A DNA stretch of 64,000 nucleotides, taken from contig NC_056759.1 of assembly GCF_018687715.1 (NCBI RefSeq), positions 5,771,501 through 5,835,500 of the forward strand. The letters run 5' to 3'. The translations under genes and the position numbers were made by a program. This DNA comes from Carya illinoinensis. Taxonomy: Eukaryota > Streptophyta > Magnoliopsida > Fagales > Juglandaceae. The notes beneath the pieces were generated by a model. That model was not told where the DNA came from and did no database searches. It saw nothing but the letters and a program-made list of their open reading frames with translations. This document shows positions 24,401-35,059 of the stretch, one piece after another; the stretch's first letter is position 1, and each line of letters starts with the position of its first letter.

Positions 24401-26597
24401 GTTTTCAGTTAGCTCCTTCTACGAGGTGCTGAATGCCCAACAGCAACTTTCTTTTCCGTGGAAGAGCATTTGGAGGGTCCATGTTCCTTCTAAAGTGGCT
24501 TTTTTTATTTGGACTGCTGCTCTTGGGAAGATTTTGATGGTTGATATTCTAAGGAAACGTGGTATGATTGTTTTAGAGTGGTGTTGTATGTGTAAGAAGA
24601 ATGGGGAATCGGTTGACCATCTACTTTTACATTGTGAAGTGGCCAGGGAGTTATGGATTGGCATTTTCAGTAGAGCTGGGTTGTGTTGGGTTATGCCTAA
24701 GAGTGTGGTGGATTTATTAGCTTGTTGGAATAGGCATCATAATAGCTCTCAACTGGCTGAGGCGTGGAGATTGATACCTTTGTGCTTAATGTGGTGCATT
24801 TGGATGGAAATGAATGATAGGTGTTTCAACAATAAGGAGCGAGCAGTGGGGGGAAATCTGGAATTTCTTTGTGTTTTCTCTTATTCAGTGATTTTCTGCT
24901 ATTGTTCTTGAGGGAGGGAATGTTAATGAGTTTTTGTCTTTTTTTAGCTTTCTAGAATGTAATTAGGTGTCTCATTGTGTATACCTCCTGTGTACATGGG
25001 CTTTGCCTAGTTTCATGCTCTTCAATAAAGTTTCTTACTTATCCAAAAAAAAAAAATAATAATAATACATTAAAGTTTCACTGTAAATTTACAGTGATGA
25101 TCTTGCTATCTGCTTTTGTGGCAATGGATCGATTGATAAGCACCATCTCTGTTTGTTTGTTTTGAAATTTGGTGTTATTGGTTGTTTGGAAACACTAATT
25201 TGGCAGGTTAGGAAATTTAGAACTTAACCAGTTAACCGTTTCACCAAATTTTCCTAGTGTGACAAGAATGCAATTTCATTGGGGATATTACTAATTCCTA
25301 AATAAATAAGGTGAAGTAGGAAGCCTTCACAGCTCATGTCACTGTTATTGTTTAGGAATTTGAAGAGGAAGATGAAAATGGAAATTGCTTTTTTGCTTTT
25401 TATGTGCCTACACAGCAAGAAAAAATTTCTCTGTAAACCCAAGCAGAGAATTTGAAGATGTTTGAATTGAAATCAGTGTGAATTTGGAATTATTTTGAAG
25501 GGATATGTATGTAAAGAATTCCCCTTCATTCTCTGTATAAAACCTGCCAAGGAAATAGTCTTTGTTTTTTGTTCTCTTTTTTTTTGGATGAGGTATACAT
25601 ATGCTTCATCCTAGTGCAAATAAGACTCTAAATATGTGATGACTCTTCATAATTGATACCAGTAAGGGCAAAAAATCTTGATTGTCTGATAAAAATCCCA
25701 GGCGATGGATTCCACCTGAGGTGTGTAACTGATCATAATAGGGTACAGCAGGGTATTCCATCGTTTTATGTGTTCCAGCAAGAAAATATATTGTTCCTAT
25801 TATATTATTTTTCTCTATTTTAATATTCTCTTTTTTTGTTTGTTTGACTGGAGATTGATCTGATCCCTTCATTTGAAATGAGGTTGTTTACTCTTTTTCA
25901 GATTCTCAATGTATATGTTCCAAAATATGAAAGCGAGGGACAGTACTGGCCTATTGCCCACAACACAACAATTTTTTCGTTGGTGTTGTCTCAAATTATC
26001 GCGCTTGGGGTCTTTGGAATCAAACGATCGCCTGTGGCTTCGGGTTTTACCATTCCATTGATTATCTTCACTCTTCTATTTCACCAGTACTGTAGGCAGA
26101 GATTTCGTCCAATTTTTAAGATGATTCCTGCAGAGGTAGCAATTTTAATTGGACCCTCTCTCAACAGTTTTTTTTCCCCCTTCCATTGAACTTATTTCGA
26201 TAATTCTGAAACCCCACCCTCTTTCAGTCAAGCCTGATAGTTGGATTGTTTATAGGTTCTTATTGAGATGGATCAAAAAGATGAGCAGTGTGGGAGGATG
26301 GAAGAGATGTATCAAAAGTTACGTTCGGCTTATTGCCAGTTCACAATAACTCCTCATGAGTTGCTTGGATCTGAATCCTTGAATCATCACGACAACGAGA
26401 AGAGCATTCCGGATCCGGAGAAGCTGAACGCAGGTTTGATTCACCCAATGCTTAGGAGACTCCCACTACCTGGAATCAAAGTAATAATCGGGTGGCTGTC
26501 TTTCCTTCTCTTTTCAGGAAATGAAGCAAACCAATTAAACGGGTCATCTAGTGTTGTTCATTGCAATTTGGATATAGCAGAAACCAGCAAGAAGTAA
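6441..26597 (+). CDS. OSCA/CSC1-like osmosensitive cation channel, HYP1-type
   Basis: Ten exons with GT-AG borders join in one frame: 6441-6721, 7823-7969, 8618-8681, 8770-8979, 9954-10139, 11918-12216, 17557-17833, 18330-18608, 25902-26135 and 26256-26597. They encode 772 residues, in the normal range for the family. The N terminus ([11 protein letters not shown]..., about 5-27) is the first membrane helix of the CSC1/OSCA/TMEM63 fold. Exons 4-6 encode the cytosolic RNA-recognition-like domain ([21 protein letters not shown]), and exons 6-9 the multi-helix pore region ([31 protein letters not shown]). Arabidopsis HYP1/CSC1 relatives are Ca2+-permeable channels gated by osmotic or mechanical stress in plasma or internal membranes. 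Introns 6 (5.3 kb) and 8 (7.3 kb) are swollen by sense-oriented LINEs, yet every exon is intact. The start is chosen from family homology; no upstream in-frame ATG exists. Confidence 0.9.
7247..7464. mobile_element. Tourist/PIF-Harbinger-like MITE (GAGATGAG family), in intron 1
   Basis: The 218-bp element is flanked by TAA on both sides (7244-7246 and 7465-7467). Termini are GGCCTCGTTCAC and, inverted, GCCCTCATTTGT. Subterminal TCTCATCTCATC words occur at both ends, around an AT-rich core (ACAATATTTTATT). A 3-bp TAA/TTA duplication with imperfect TIRs is typical of Tourist-like MITEs. It is non-coding. Confidence 0.75.
8075..8160. repeat. Cluster of CCATGGTGG palindromic words in intron 2
   Basis: CCCCATGGTGG, CCACCATGAGAG and CCCATGGTGGCC occur within about 60 bp and can pair with one another. 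The flanks are AT-rich intron sequence. This may be the end of an unrecognised TIR element; nothing more can be said. Confidence 0.4.
11804..11820. repeat. (CT)n microsatellite, intron 5
   Basis: A run of CT dinucleotides of about 17 bp within intron 5 of the CSC1-like gene. The remainder of intron 5 (10140-11917) shows no recognisable element. Confidence 0.8.
12902..13341 (-). mobile_element. TRIM-type LTR retroelement in intron 6
   Basis: Two diverged direct repeats of about 168 bp, 12902-13070 and 13175-13341, flank an internal segment of only ~104 bp. Read on the minus strand, the first base of each repeat is followed inward by standard LTR signals. A tRNA-iMet primer-binding site TGGTATCAGAGC lies at 13172-13161, next to the 5' LTR. 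A purine tract AAAGGGGAGAGA lies next to the 3' LTR (13084-13071). There is no coding capacity, which fits a terminal-repeat retrotransposon in miniature. The outer end of the right-hand repeat is interrupted by LINE copy 2. It is not Cassandra: I see no 5S-like sequence in the LTR. Confidence 0.75.
13161..13172 (-). promoter_or_regulatory. tRNA-iMet primer-binding site of the TRIM element
   Basis: On the minus strand this reads TGGTATCAGAGC, complementary to the 3' end of plant initiator tRNA-Met. It lies two bases from the LTR end, the spacing used by many plant LTR elements. Confidence 0.75.
14600..14808. mobile_element. Tourist-like MITE inside LINE copy 2
   Basis: The 209-bp element begins GGCCCCGTTTGGTTAC and ends GCTAACCAATCCGGG. 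It has AGATGAGATGAGAT words at both ends. The flanks are TTA (14597-14599) and TTG (14809-14811). It splits LINE ORF2 between EGDRN and [10 protein letters not shown], a junction continuous in LINE copy 3. It is therefore younger than LINE copy 2. Confidence 0.75.
16645..16665 (+). repeat. G-rich homopolymer tract in LINE copy 2
   Basis: Five G, one A, then fifteen G. It interrupts the decayed ORF2 and is a likely slippage site. The tract could form a G-quadruplex; this is inferred from base composition only. Confidence 0.8.
19129..19925. mobile_element. Enlarged GAGATGAG-family MITE with internal minisatellites, in intron 8
   Basis: It starts after TAA with GGTCTTGTTTGTTTTTGCG and ends GTGAAAACAAACGAGGCC, an inverted match of about 18 bp. 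The subterminal TCTCATCTCATC words are amplified. The interior holds a repeat of TTTTCATCTCAAAGATCTCAAG (19230-19360) and a ~75-100 bp repeat starting CATTGGTAAATAAATAAA at about 19380, 19467, 19565 and 19644. At ~797 bp it is three to four times the usual length for this family. The right-hand target duplication has decayed. Confidence 0.65.
20479..25059 (+). mobile_element. LINE-1-type retrotransposon (copy 3, most complete), in intron 8
   Basis: The element is about 4.6 kb. An ORF1-like 5' part (20481-21460) with an internal duplication is followed by ORF2: endonuclease start [12 protein letters not shown] (21470), [14 protein letters not shown] (22508), [17 protein letters not shown] (22960), FADDT (23446-23460), MKYLGLPLG (23643), and a zf-RVT Cys/His region [19 protein letters not shown] (24580-24640). 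An AATAAA at 25024 and a poly-A tail at 25045-25056 end it. Imperfect 15-bp duplications TAATAATA(A/C)ATTAAA lie at 20464-20478 and 25060-25074. At least six frameshifts or stops make it non-functional. It is in sense with the CSC1-like gene. Confidence 0.9.
20521..20843 (+). repeat. Tandem duplication in LINE ORF1 region
   Basis: Two adjacent units of 160 and ~163 bp (20521-20680, 20681-20843) both begin GGTYCTTCTAGYTCGAYGGAGCC and end with CTTGGGAYGTTGAAAAGG. The repeat encodes a proline/serine-rich stretch in the ORF1-like frame, which is already interrupted by stops. Confidence 0.75.
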
Positions 26598-27313
26598 ATT
26601 GAGCTCATTGTTTTGTTCATAATCCGTGTTAATGTCAGTTTTATCATCATGAACATACGCCAAAGAAAATATATATTTTGGGAAAGCCTTGTACAGTAAA
26701 GGTGCTGCTGCTGGGGACTTCTGGTCGCAATATGCGTAGTTCAACAAGCATAGAAATCGGTTCTTTGTTTTCTACATCTTTTGCTTTATAATCAATAAAT
26801 TTCACGTTATACAAAGCGAAAATACTACCTTGTACTGTTGTGACTACGGCTTTAAACAAATTGTTTAAATTATGAGAAGGCCCAAAGATAACTGAATATC
26901 TAATGTTATGCGATGCTAAACAAGACTAAGTACAGTGGCTACCGGTTATCTTACTGAAATTTGATTCGACATTGATCAAACCTCGCGAGAACGACAAACT
27001 AAATGGATTGGACAGCCTTATAGTAATGATATCCACACAACACATTTCACAACATAGTAATGTAGTACCGTAACATGCTTTACTTCTTCTGAAATTAGTG
27101 CACAATCCCAGCTGATAAATGTGCAAACACATCAGCCAGTATCAGCTTTGGTAAACACAAGGGTTCAAGCCAGTTCTCAAGGCAAAAATATCAGAACAAG
27201 CGATTAATAATTTCAAACTCAAATGGTAGGTATAGAAACGAGGCCCTAAATATTTTGTTATATGAGCTTCTGAATTAAGCTCTTTAATGTACTCACAGCA
27301 GTGGTACTTTCGT
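26598..27313. other. Intergenic space between two convergent genes
   Basis: About 0.7 kb separates the stop codon of the CSC1-like gene (+) from that of the plastid membrane protein gene (-). Candidate poly-A signals occur, for example AATAAA at 26794-26799 for the plus-strand gene. Both 3' UTRs probably lie here and may overlap. No other feature was seen. Confidence 0.5.
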
Positions 27314-29207
27314 TTATCTCTCTTCTGGTAAGCTTCTCCACAGCCACAGAAGTTGCATTAACCCACCGTTCACCAAATGAAAAAGAAACAACCTTGCTGG
27401 TAACACTAAACTTCCACAGAGAAACTTGAAAAGAACAAAGAAGCATCCGATGCCCACAAGCTGCCAGTTCAAACCTTTCTCCTGTTGCAGCAATCGCATC
27501 ATGCGCAGATTCAGCAAAAGCATATATCAACTCAAATCATTTACAGATAAAGTGACTGGAAAAAGAAGGAGAAGAATGGGCCGCAAAACACACCTCTGAG
27601 TTGCGAAACAGTTCATTTGTTATCTCTTTCAAGAAGTCAGTCATCAAGCAGCCAACAAACAGTCCACATGGAATTATCAGTTCTTGGTTTCTTGAGATGG
27701 AAAATATGACATCGGATAAGGAGCTAAAAATAAAGAAAATGACAAGAGCCCATTTAAATGCGTTCTGTCCCAGAAGAAGCAGTCGCTCAAGAAGTATTTT
27801 CTCTGCTTTCTTCCATGGAATTTCTTTAACCGAGTCAGGAGTAGCTTCCCACAACTTCTCCCTCACGACATCGATCTGCATCTTGACCTTATTTGGTTCA
27901 CCAAATTCTGCCATGGACACTTTCATAGAGCATATGGGAGAGAGTTGGTGATGTCCACGCAGTCTCAAGCAACTTTGTTGATAGGGTTGATCCTGAACAT
28001 ACTTAAATGTGAAATTTCCATTATGATACTGATAGAGAAAGCCTATTATTATTTGGGGTGTCACCAACTTGGTGGCAACCCTTTAATTTAAGTTGCACAA
28101 TGCGTAATGTTAGGTATATTCTGAGTCAAGTGTGCATGGAAATTTGACTGTGTTGCTACCAGCATAGATGAGAAAAGGGAAAATCACAAACACTTGGCTG
28201 ATAGATCAAGAAATAATAATATGAAAGTGAACATCAATTTGGAAGGATCAAAAAAAGAAATTTCAGCCAACTATGATCTGAACGGAAGGATACAGCTGCT
28301 TTACAACTCATGCATGAATGATCAATAATAATGATGACCATTTTTCTGACCATTCAAGAAAAAAGAGCAACTGAAACTCTGGAAAATAACAAAATTCTTG
28401 ATGAGCTGAACAAGCCCACCAAAGATAGCTAAGACTCATATTATTCATTATGTTCAAGTTAAATATATGAACTTAAACTGCAGTATGCATCCTTTGTTAC
28501 TCAAAATTTCTAATGTGCAGCAATTATTCCAGAAAAGAAAAACACTTCCCGGAAATTACAGCAAGAATACCAAAGGTGGTGAGACATTTGAACTTATAAA
28601 GCGATTTAGCTGTGCCATTGAAGCATTTCCATGTATAACTAATTACCCTTTCTCTATTTGCAGGCCATGTTTGATTTTTCATTAACATTCAAATGTACCA
28701 GTCTTCAAAGATAACTATTCACTTGTACATTCTAGCGTCATAGAAACCCAGAAAAAAGCCATTATGCTATCAACCACAAATCTCTCTAGAAAATTCTGTA
28801 CCCCAATTTCCAGCATTGCTAACGGTCAAATTTATGAACATAATCCATATGTATATAACAACTAAATGTTGAATTGAGTACAGTATTTAACTTCAAGGCA
28901 AAAACTAACAGAGCTCGAATGTGTGAGAAGTGACAAAGCGCAGCTCAGACTCGAACTTCAAACTCTTCGGGATTGTAAGTAAATAGGGAATTTTATGCTC
29001 ATGGAATAAGAGCACAAAAGTTTTAGCTCGAATTCCAAAAGGGTCAGATGCAACCCGAAAATAACAAGAATAAGAAGGAAGCCACACAAACCCAGACACA
29101 CACAAAGGTTTCCACAAAGGAGGGATAGCCCGATAAGAGCGTACGCGAAATTTCGGAGTTGAAGGCAGTAATGCGAAAGCTGGAAGCGCGATTGATGCCA
29201 TTGCCAT
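27314..29207 (-). CDS. Plastid-targeted membrane protein, conserved in plants (EMB1273-like)
   Basis: Two 3' exons are firm: 28028-27594 (145 codons, phase 0) and 27481-27314 (55 residues plus stop), with acceptors CTATCAG and GCAACAG. They encode a soluble segment (KVKMQIDVVREKLWEATPDSVKEIPW), a hydrophobic helix (WALVIFFIFSSLSDVIFSIS), a second (GLFVGCLMTDFLKEI), then a hydrophobic C terminus (VGIGCFFVLFKFLCG, GGLMQLLWLW). The first exon starts at ATG 29207 (MAMASIALPAFALL..., rich in Ala, Ser and Arg, like a chloroplast transit peptide). It must end in phase 0; donors near 29099 or 29087 are possible but not resolved. From memory it resembles the family annotated embryo defective 1273 in Arabidopsis; that name is tentative and the biochemical function is unknown to me. 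Confidence 0.7.
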
Positions 29208-29261
29208 CGTTTCTCAGCTCCGTTTCTTCCTCATCACTCGCTGGCAAACGCTCTATCTCGC

Positions 29262-29430
29262 TTCTCTAGGGTTTAGCAACCAAATCCTTTGGGTCAGCAT
29301 TTACTCAGCAGGATTCTGTTTTTACAGGGAAATGGGCCTAATCATCACCTAAGTAAAGTATGAGGCCCTGAGAACCAGAGACGGCTCAAATTGCAGTGTA
29401 TGATACTTCACAAGGTGTGCTTAGGCCCAA
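29262..29430 (-). promoter_or_regulatory. Telo-box and site II (TGGGCC) motifs upstream of the plastid protein gene
   Basis: On the minus strand, CTAAACCCTAGAG (about 29276-29264) contains the telo-box AAACCCTA. TGGGCC-type site II words lie further upstream: a palindromic-type GGCCCA/TGGGCC at 29333-29338 and GGCCCA (plus) at 29424-29429. In Arabidopsis this pairing is typical of promoters of nuclear genes for ribosomal and organelle proteins, with TCP factors binding site II. Assignment to this gene is by position. Confidence 0.5.
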
Positions 29431-32400
29431 ATGAATGAGAAAAACAAAAAAGTCCAGCTCGAAAGCTATTTATTCGTTATTTTGAAAAATTAAACGCTAT
29501 TTATTATGCGGAGGGAAAACATTCTATTAATGTGTTTCAATGAACTTGTAGCAAGTTTATAAAATAATAGGTCTATTTTTTATATTTTTTATTTATTTAG
29601 AGAAATGTTGTTCTTTATTTTGAATCATTCCTAATCACTTTGTCTAACGTGTTACATTTTAATTGATTTTTTATTTATTAAAGTAGTTAATATATGAAAT
29701 GACTTAAATATTATTGAAAATAATAAAATTGCAAGATAAAGAAAAGTTCAAAAAACAAACTGAGGACAGAAGAATCAAGCAAAGACCCAGCTGCCTAAAT
29801 CCTCAAGCCCATACATACTGAGTAGGCCTTCAAAGGACATATAATTAGCCCACCAGATCTACATATCTAGTTCCCAGGAATAGTTTTCTTAGTGTTAAAT
29901 GATCCCAAAAATGCAGTAGGGCCGGCTGCTCTCTGCATGGATTTCTCTTCATAATGGGTATAACGATACTCTTCTTTAATTAATTAAAACACACCAAGTT
30001 TGGGATCTCTTCCTCTTCAATTTCTTAATATTTTTTTACAGGTAACATCCCAGTGGTCGGTGATGCCACATATTTATAAGTTCACTGCGTAACAAAGAAT
30101 CGAATTCAAAAACAAGCAACCAAAATAGGCCAAACCAATGAGACAAATAAACAATATACATAAACATTCCCAAGAACTGAAACTTATCCCTTAGCTCACC
30201 ATCTGACAGCAGAAAACAACGCAACCGACGGCTATATCTTGGTGTCCTCATAAACAGAATAACTTTTACAGTATTAAACCCTATCTGCGCGCAGCTCGAT
30301 CGTTCTCAGCATGTTGAGTTTCCCATATGTTTTATGATTGTACTGTGTCTGCATTAATATAGGGCATGAAAGGTACGTACGTAGGACAAAAACCGAAAAG
30401 AATTTCTTGTGTTAGTGAGTGTCATTTTCATAAGATCATAAACAATATTCACGGGGGCATCATACGACATTGATGTTGGGTTATTAATTAGGAAAATGAA
30501 AAAGTAGGGGAATGGAGTCGTCGTTTGGCTATTGTCATGGCTTATAAGGCTGCCCTAGCCACCCTCAATTACGGGTGCATGCTTTTTGGTGCTTATTATC
30601 GTCATCAAGTTGACGGAATGTACTGCCTTTCGCCAAGTCATTTATGAATTAATCCTTGGTTTTTTCTTGACACCCTTTTGTGTTGTGCTTATTCTTCGAG
30701 AGGGATATTCCCTACTTTACAGGGAGAAAATTAGGCATGACCTACGTACGAGGGTGCTTGCTTTTTGTTTTTTATTATTTGTGTTTCCGTTTCTTTTTTT
30801 TTTCAAGTATTTATTGTGATAGAATCGATACGGTACCCCAAGTTTCAAAAGTGAAACTGTGCAGAAAATAATGAAAAACATAGGAAAATGGAAATGAAAG
30901 AAAACGACCAAGGGAAATTTGAATTCTTCATCTAGCTAGCTAGCTAGCTGTAGTTAATCATATATAAAGGAACGTCTGACAGATCATGAGCAGTTGCCAG
31001 GCTGTACAAGATGAGTATTTGTCAACTAGAATATTGCCACGTAAACTAAGGTTGACTGCAGACTGAAATCTACAAGCGGCCTCCCTATGCTGCTGCGTGC
31101 ATGCATCTGATCTTCGCTCTAATGTATTCAAATGTATACATATAAGCCTGTACTTGCTTGCTCCTATTTATAAAATAGGTTAACTTGATACACTTTTTGG
31201 GTGTTCAGAAAAAGGTATGGGAAAACGCTCAATATATAAACTATTCCACATTGGAGGCTGCGTTTTATCACGAAGCAATAATTGTCAGATGACTAGATCT
31301 GAAGATAATTAAGTGAAATACAAGTATATATTTCATACTCTTTTATATATATATATATATGAAGTTTCAGAGCCCTAGAACCTATGCACTGAAATTCTAG
31401 TCCTGCAAGCAAGCTAGCTAGGGAAATAATTAATGATCAAGCATATAATCATCTCTCGTCTCATGCATTCAATTAATTGTACGTCCCTCTTACCGATATC
31501 TCGACCTGATCATCCCTTTTTTGTGTGTTTTGCTTCTTTGGGTATGATAAAGTATTTTTTTTAAATGTAACAAAATAAAAGGAAATGTTGAACGAAGGAA
31601 GAGGAAAAGAATTACATGCATCAAACATTGTTCGTGGAACATGTGAAGAACTACATGCATACTAGTGGTGTGTGTATATATATATATATATATATATTGT
31701 TCAGCTTTTATAACTTGAATTTTAGAGTTAGGTTTACCTAATGGGACCCGCCTTTTTGACTCACTCGAGAAGAAAAAAGAAAACTTCTAATTTCAAAATA
31801 TGTCATCCAATTCCAACAAATCATGACCATTCTTACCAAACAATGATGCATAGTCAACAAAAAGGACATTTTGATCTAAAACATTACAACTGTCATCAAC
31901 TAGGTTTATGGTATATACGTGTTGCTAGCAAATTAGAGATTATGAGATCGACCGTGTAAGATAATAATCTTCTCTGGCCTGCCAAAACATAAAAAGCTTC
32001 TGCAACTAACAACGTACTGGGTTTTTTAACTTCTTTTTCCCTCATCATTAATTTCATCTCAGGCTCTCATGAGCTGTCTTTCTTGACATACATTAATTAG
32101 TGATACACTGATACTTGTGACACTATGCGGTCTTGTCTCTATGAAATGGCACTGGAACTTCATGTGCATGTTACATGACTCCTAGAAAGTAGGACACCAG
32201 GCGGACTTTTCTCTCTTTTTTGTTTTTGTTTGTGTGTATATATATATATAATGCTAGACTTACTAGCTTGCTAGGGACTTAAGAATTATTTACTACAAGA
32301 TGCATCCAAATTGACGTGACATTCCGGTATATTATATATAGAACTGCCACGTGAGCAATAAATCTTATTGGATTCCCCCATAAACCTAGAAAAAACGACC

Positions 32401-32605
32401 ATTTATCGGCCTGCGAGGTCAGGCTGATCATCATCGACCTCCCCAAGCTTATTGGTATTGGTATTGTAGACGTATCACTCGTAACAAGCTTAGAGAGCGC
32501 CTGGCTGATGATCAGTTATATATTGAAGATATTCTTCATGAATCCGTGTGAGCGATTTCAGTCGGTTATCTTCTTTTTCTTCTTTTTTTGTTTTTTTTTG
32601 GAGAA

Positions 32606-32638
<33 letters not shown>

Positions 32639-33240
32639 GTTAATTAGTCTGTCTTGGAGGATATCCCCCGAGGATTTTCTACATATTGCAGTTGCATAGG
32701 ATTCTAAATTTCCTCACTGCAACAACAAAATTCAGTTTACGAGGAATATTCCGTTCTGAAGTACTGTCGGGTTGTGTCTTAGGGATTTCCATGTTTGGTA
32801 GTGTTTTTAATTTATTTTTGTAATCTAACACGCCAAGAAAATTTCATATGGGGTGCATGGTCTGGCCGATCTTGGATATTATTTTGGTTGCCAACCATTT
32901 ATAGCTGCAGGTTAAGTCCAAAAACTGCATTAATTATCAGATAAAAAAGAGAGTGAAACGTGCTTGTAGGACGTCGCTTTCGTACGTCCTGGTCGATACT
33001 AAACTGGCCATGCATCCGTGTGATTAATTCAGCATCTACTATACTAGCTATCATGTCTCCAATTTGATTTTCAACAAATCTATTTATTGATTTCATGACT
33101 TTGCAGTAGTACTACTAGCTCTATATATACCCACGTATCATCAAAAGAGGAATATTGCTAGCTAGCTAGCTTGGTAGCGTCGTCCTCCTGCAAGAAATTA
33201 GACAGCTAAACACCTTTTCAAGTTATAAATTAATGGAATA
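29431..33240. other. Intergenic, no gene recognised
   Basis: AT-rich DNA with many stop codons in all frames. (AT)n tracts occur at 31344-31360, 31675-31699 and about 32236-32250, and a poly-G tract is listed separately. Short palindromic AGCTAGCTAGCT words recur (for example 30934-30948). I see no coding similarity, tRNA or other RNA gene. Confidence 0.5.
32606..32636 (+). repeat. 31-nt poly-G homopolymer
   Basis: An uninterrupted run of 31 G, preceded by T-rich and TTC-rich sequence (32568-32600). G homopolymers of this length are rare in plant DNA. They are also prone to assembly error and can form G-quadruplexes. No gene is attached to it. Confidence 0.85.
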
Positions 33241-33246
33241 ATATTA

Positions 33247-33418
33247 GAGAAATGATACCATTGTGAGTATGTAAGCAAGTTATAATCATTTAAAAAATAA
33301 ATAAATATGAAATTTATAAAAAAAGAAAATTAATTTTTTAATAGTAAATTTTACTCATTTTTAAAGTGACTGCATCACGTTTACATATTTCACAACTATA
33401 CGTAACATTACTCATAAT
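33247..33418. mobile_element. Probable fold-back MITE
   Basis: The left arm GAGAAATGATACCATTGTGAGTATG is roughly complementary to the right arm ending TTTCACAACTATACGTAACATTACTC, with an AT-rich core. It belongs to the same general style as the elements near 57.99 and 62.27 kb (a start like AATGATATTTACAGTTATG). Boundaries are approximate. Confidence 0.4.
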
Positions 33419-33763
33419 ATTATAACATCCCAATTAACTTTAAATGGAAAAATGCTTATATATATACATGTGTGTATAGAGAGACACGTGCGAGAAAACC
33501 ATGGCTCAAAGTATGTCAATTATTTGAACAATAATTAACAATTAACAATATTAAAAGTCGAGGCATAGATATGGCGAATTCTATATCGTGATGTTGATTG
33601 AAACCAAATGCGATGAAGAAACCCTAATTACGATGGATCACATGTAACTGCGTTGACAATTGAGGGCTTAATAATTAGGGCTCGATTGTTAGGTATCAGT
33701 CAATATCAAGCATTTTGATAGAGTTTTAATTTTTGGGCTTTGCTAGATACAGTCGGGAAATAC

Positions 33764-33940
33764 AGTCGGCGTACAGTCTGCTATACGGAATGAATAAAAA
33801 AAATTATAAAAAAATTATTTTATATTCAGGGGGACCTATATGAATAAAAAAAAGTTATAAAAATAATTTTTTTTTTCATGTAGGTCCCGTATTAATTTAT
33901 TTTTTTCTCCATGACTGCACGCCGACTGCATTTCTCTACT
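33764..33940. mobile_element. Fold-back MITE with ~24-bp TIR
   Basis: The left terminus AAATACAGTCGGCGTACAGTC pairs with the right terminus GACTGCACGCCGACTGCATTT, allowing two mismatches. Inside, GGGGGACCTATATGAA and TTCATGTAGGTCCCG are also mutually inverted, so nearly the whole element can fold into one hairpin. It has no coding capacity. A direct target duplication was not identified with certainty. Confidence 0.6.
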
Positions 33941-34428
33941 GCAAAAAATATTTCTCTTAATTTTTACACTAAAAAAAATAAAATAAAATAAAAACGCTTA
34001 TTTGAGAAATATAAGACCAATTTTTTGTCTCCTTTGAAAGGCCAGCTACAGGAAATTAATGAAAGCTAGCTAGCTAGTAGCTGCAAATCAGAAAAGCCTT
34101 AAGATGAAGGTTCGTGAAATCTCATGTGCATGCTTATGATAATCTTCTAGATATACTTCAATCAAGCATATATATATTATAAAAAATTGCTTATTTTTTA
34201 TTAAAACGAACCTGTTTTCGTCGCATATGATCATTCTCATCATAAATAATTTGTTAGAAATACTTATTTTTCTTGCAGTGATATATATATATTAGGATGT
34301 AAATCATGTGAATATTTTTGTAAAATACAAAATTACACATTAATGCATGCATGCATATGGTGCATGCAAATGCTTCGGATCTAATTGAAATATATAGATC
34401 GAATACCAACATTTTTTTCCTGTGCGAC

Positions 34429-35050
34429 ATATATATATATATATATATATATAGGCATGTATATATAGAAACATTCATATGGTTTTTCTGTGCCAGCCGT
34501 ATATTTCTAAAAAAAAAAAAAAAACACATACTTATTTTGTTTATTGCGCTTATCATCGTTTCATTTCCATCAGATCGGTACTCGTTTGCATCAGAGATGA
34601 GTGCTGGAAAAAGAGGAAAGAAAAAAAGAAACCGGAGATCGACAGTGCTAACTAGCTAGCTAATTAATCCTAATTTATATCTATACTTGTGTTTGGTTCT
34701 ATATAATATAAAGGCAGGCAACTCATCTCTTATATATAACATTATTTGTATATTTCTTGGATGAAATGTTTTTTTTTTTTTAATTATTCTTGTACACAGA
34801 TGCCAGATGGTTTATCATGAACAGCTAAAAAGGGTCAGAATCACGCTCAAAAGAAGAAGAGGGAATCTCCAGGAACTTGCATCGGGAGAAGTAAGACATG
34901 CTAGGTCTCCTTTACCAAGTTTCATGGTCCTGTTACCTGTACGATAAATAAGCATCGGGACATACTTAATTCGAACAAGATATATATATATATATATATA
35001 TATAAACGTGTGTCTGTGTGTGTATATATATATAGATATATAAACGGAAT
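34429..35050. repeat. Cluster of (AT)n microsatellites
   Basis: Uninterrupted AT runs lie at 34429-34453 and 34981-35003, with a shorter TATATATATA at 35022-35032. The sequence between them is non-coding. Confidence 0.8.
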
Positions 35051-35059
35051 GTGGCTTAC

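Noticed and set aside
26480..26518. A GT...AG segment (GTAATAATC to TTTTCAG) inside the last exon of the CSC1-like gene
   Set aside because: At 39 nt it is too short for a plant intron; the frame reads through it to the stop, so I kept it as coding.
30586..30871. Overlapping 77- and 63-codon plus-strand frames
   Set aside because: Phe-rich chance frames in T-rich intergenic DNA.
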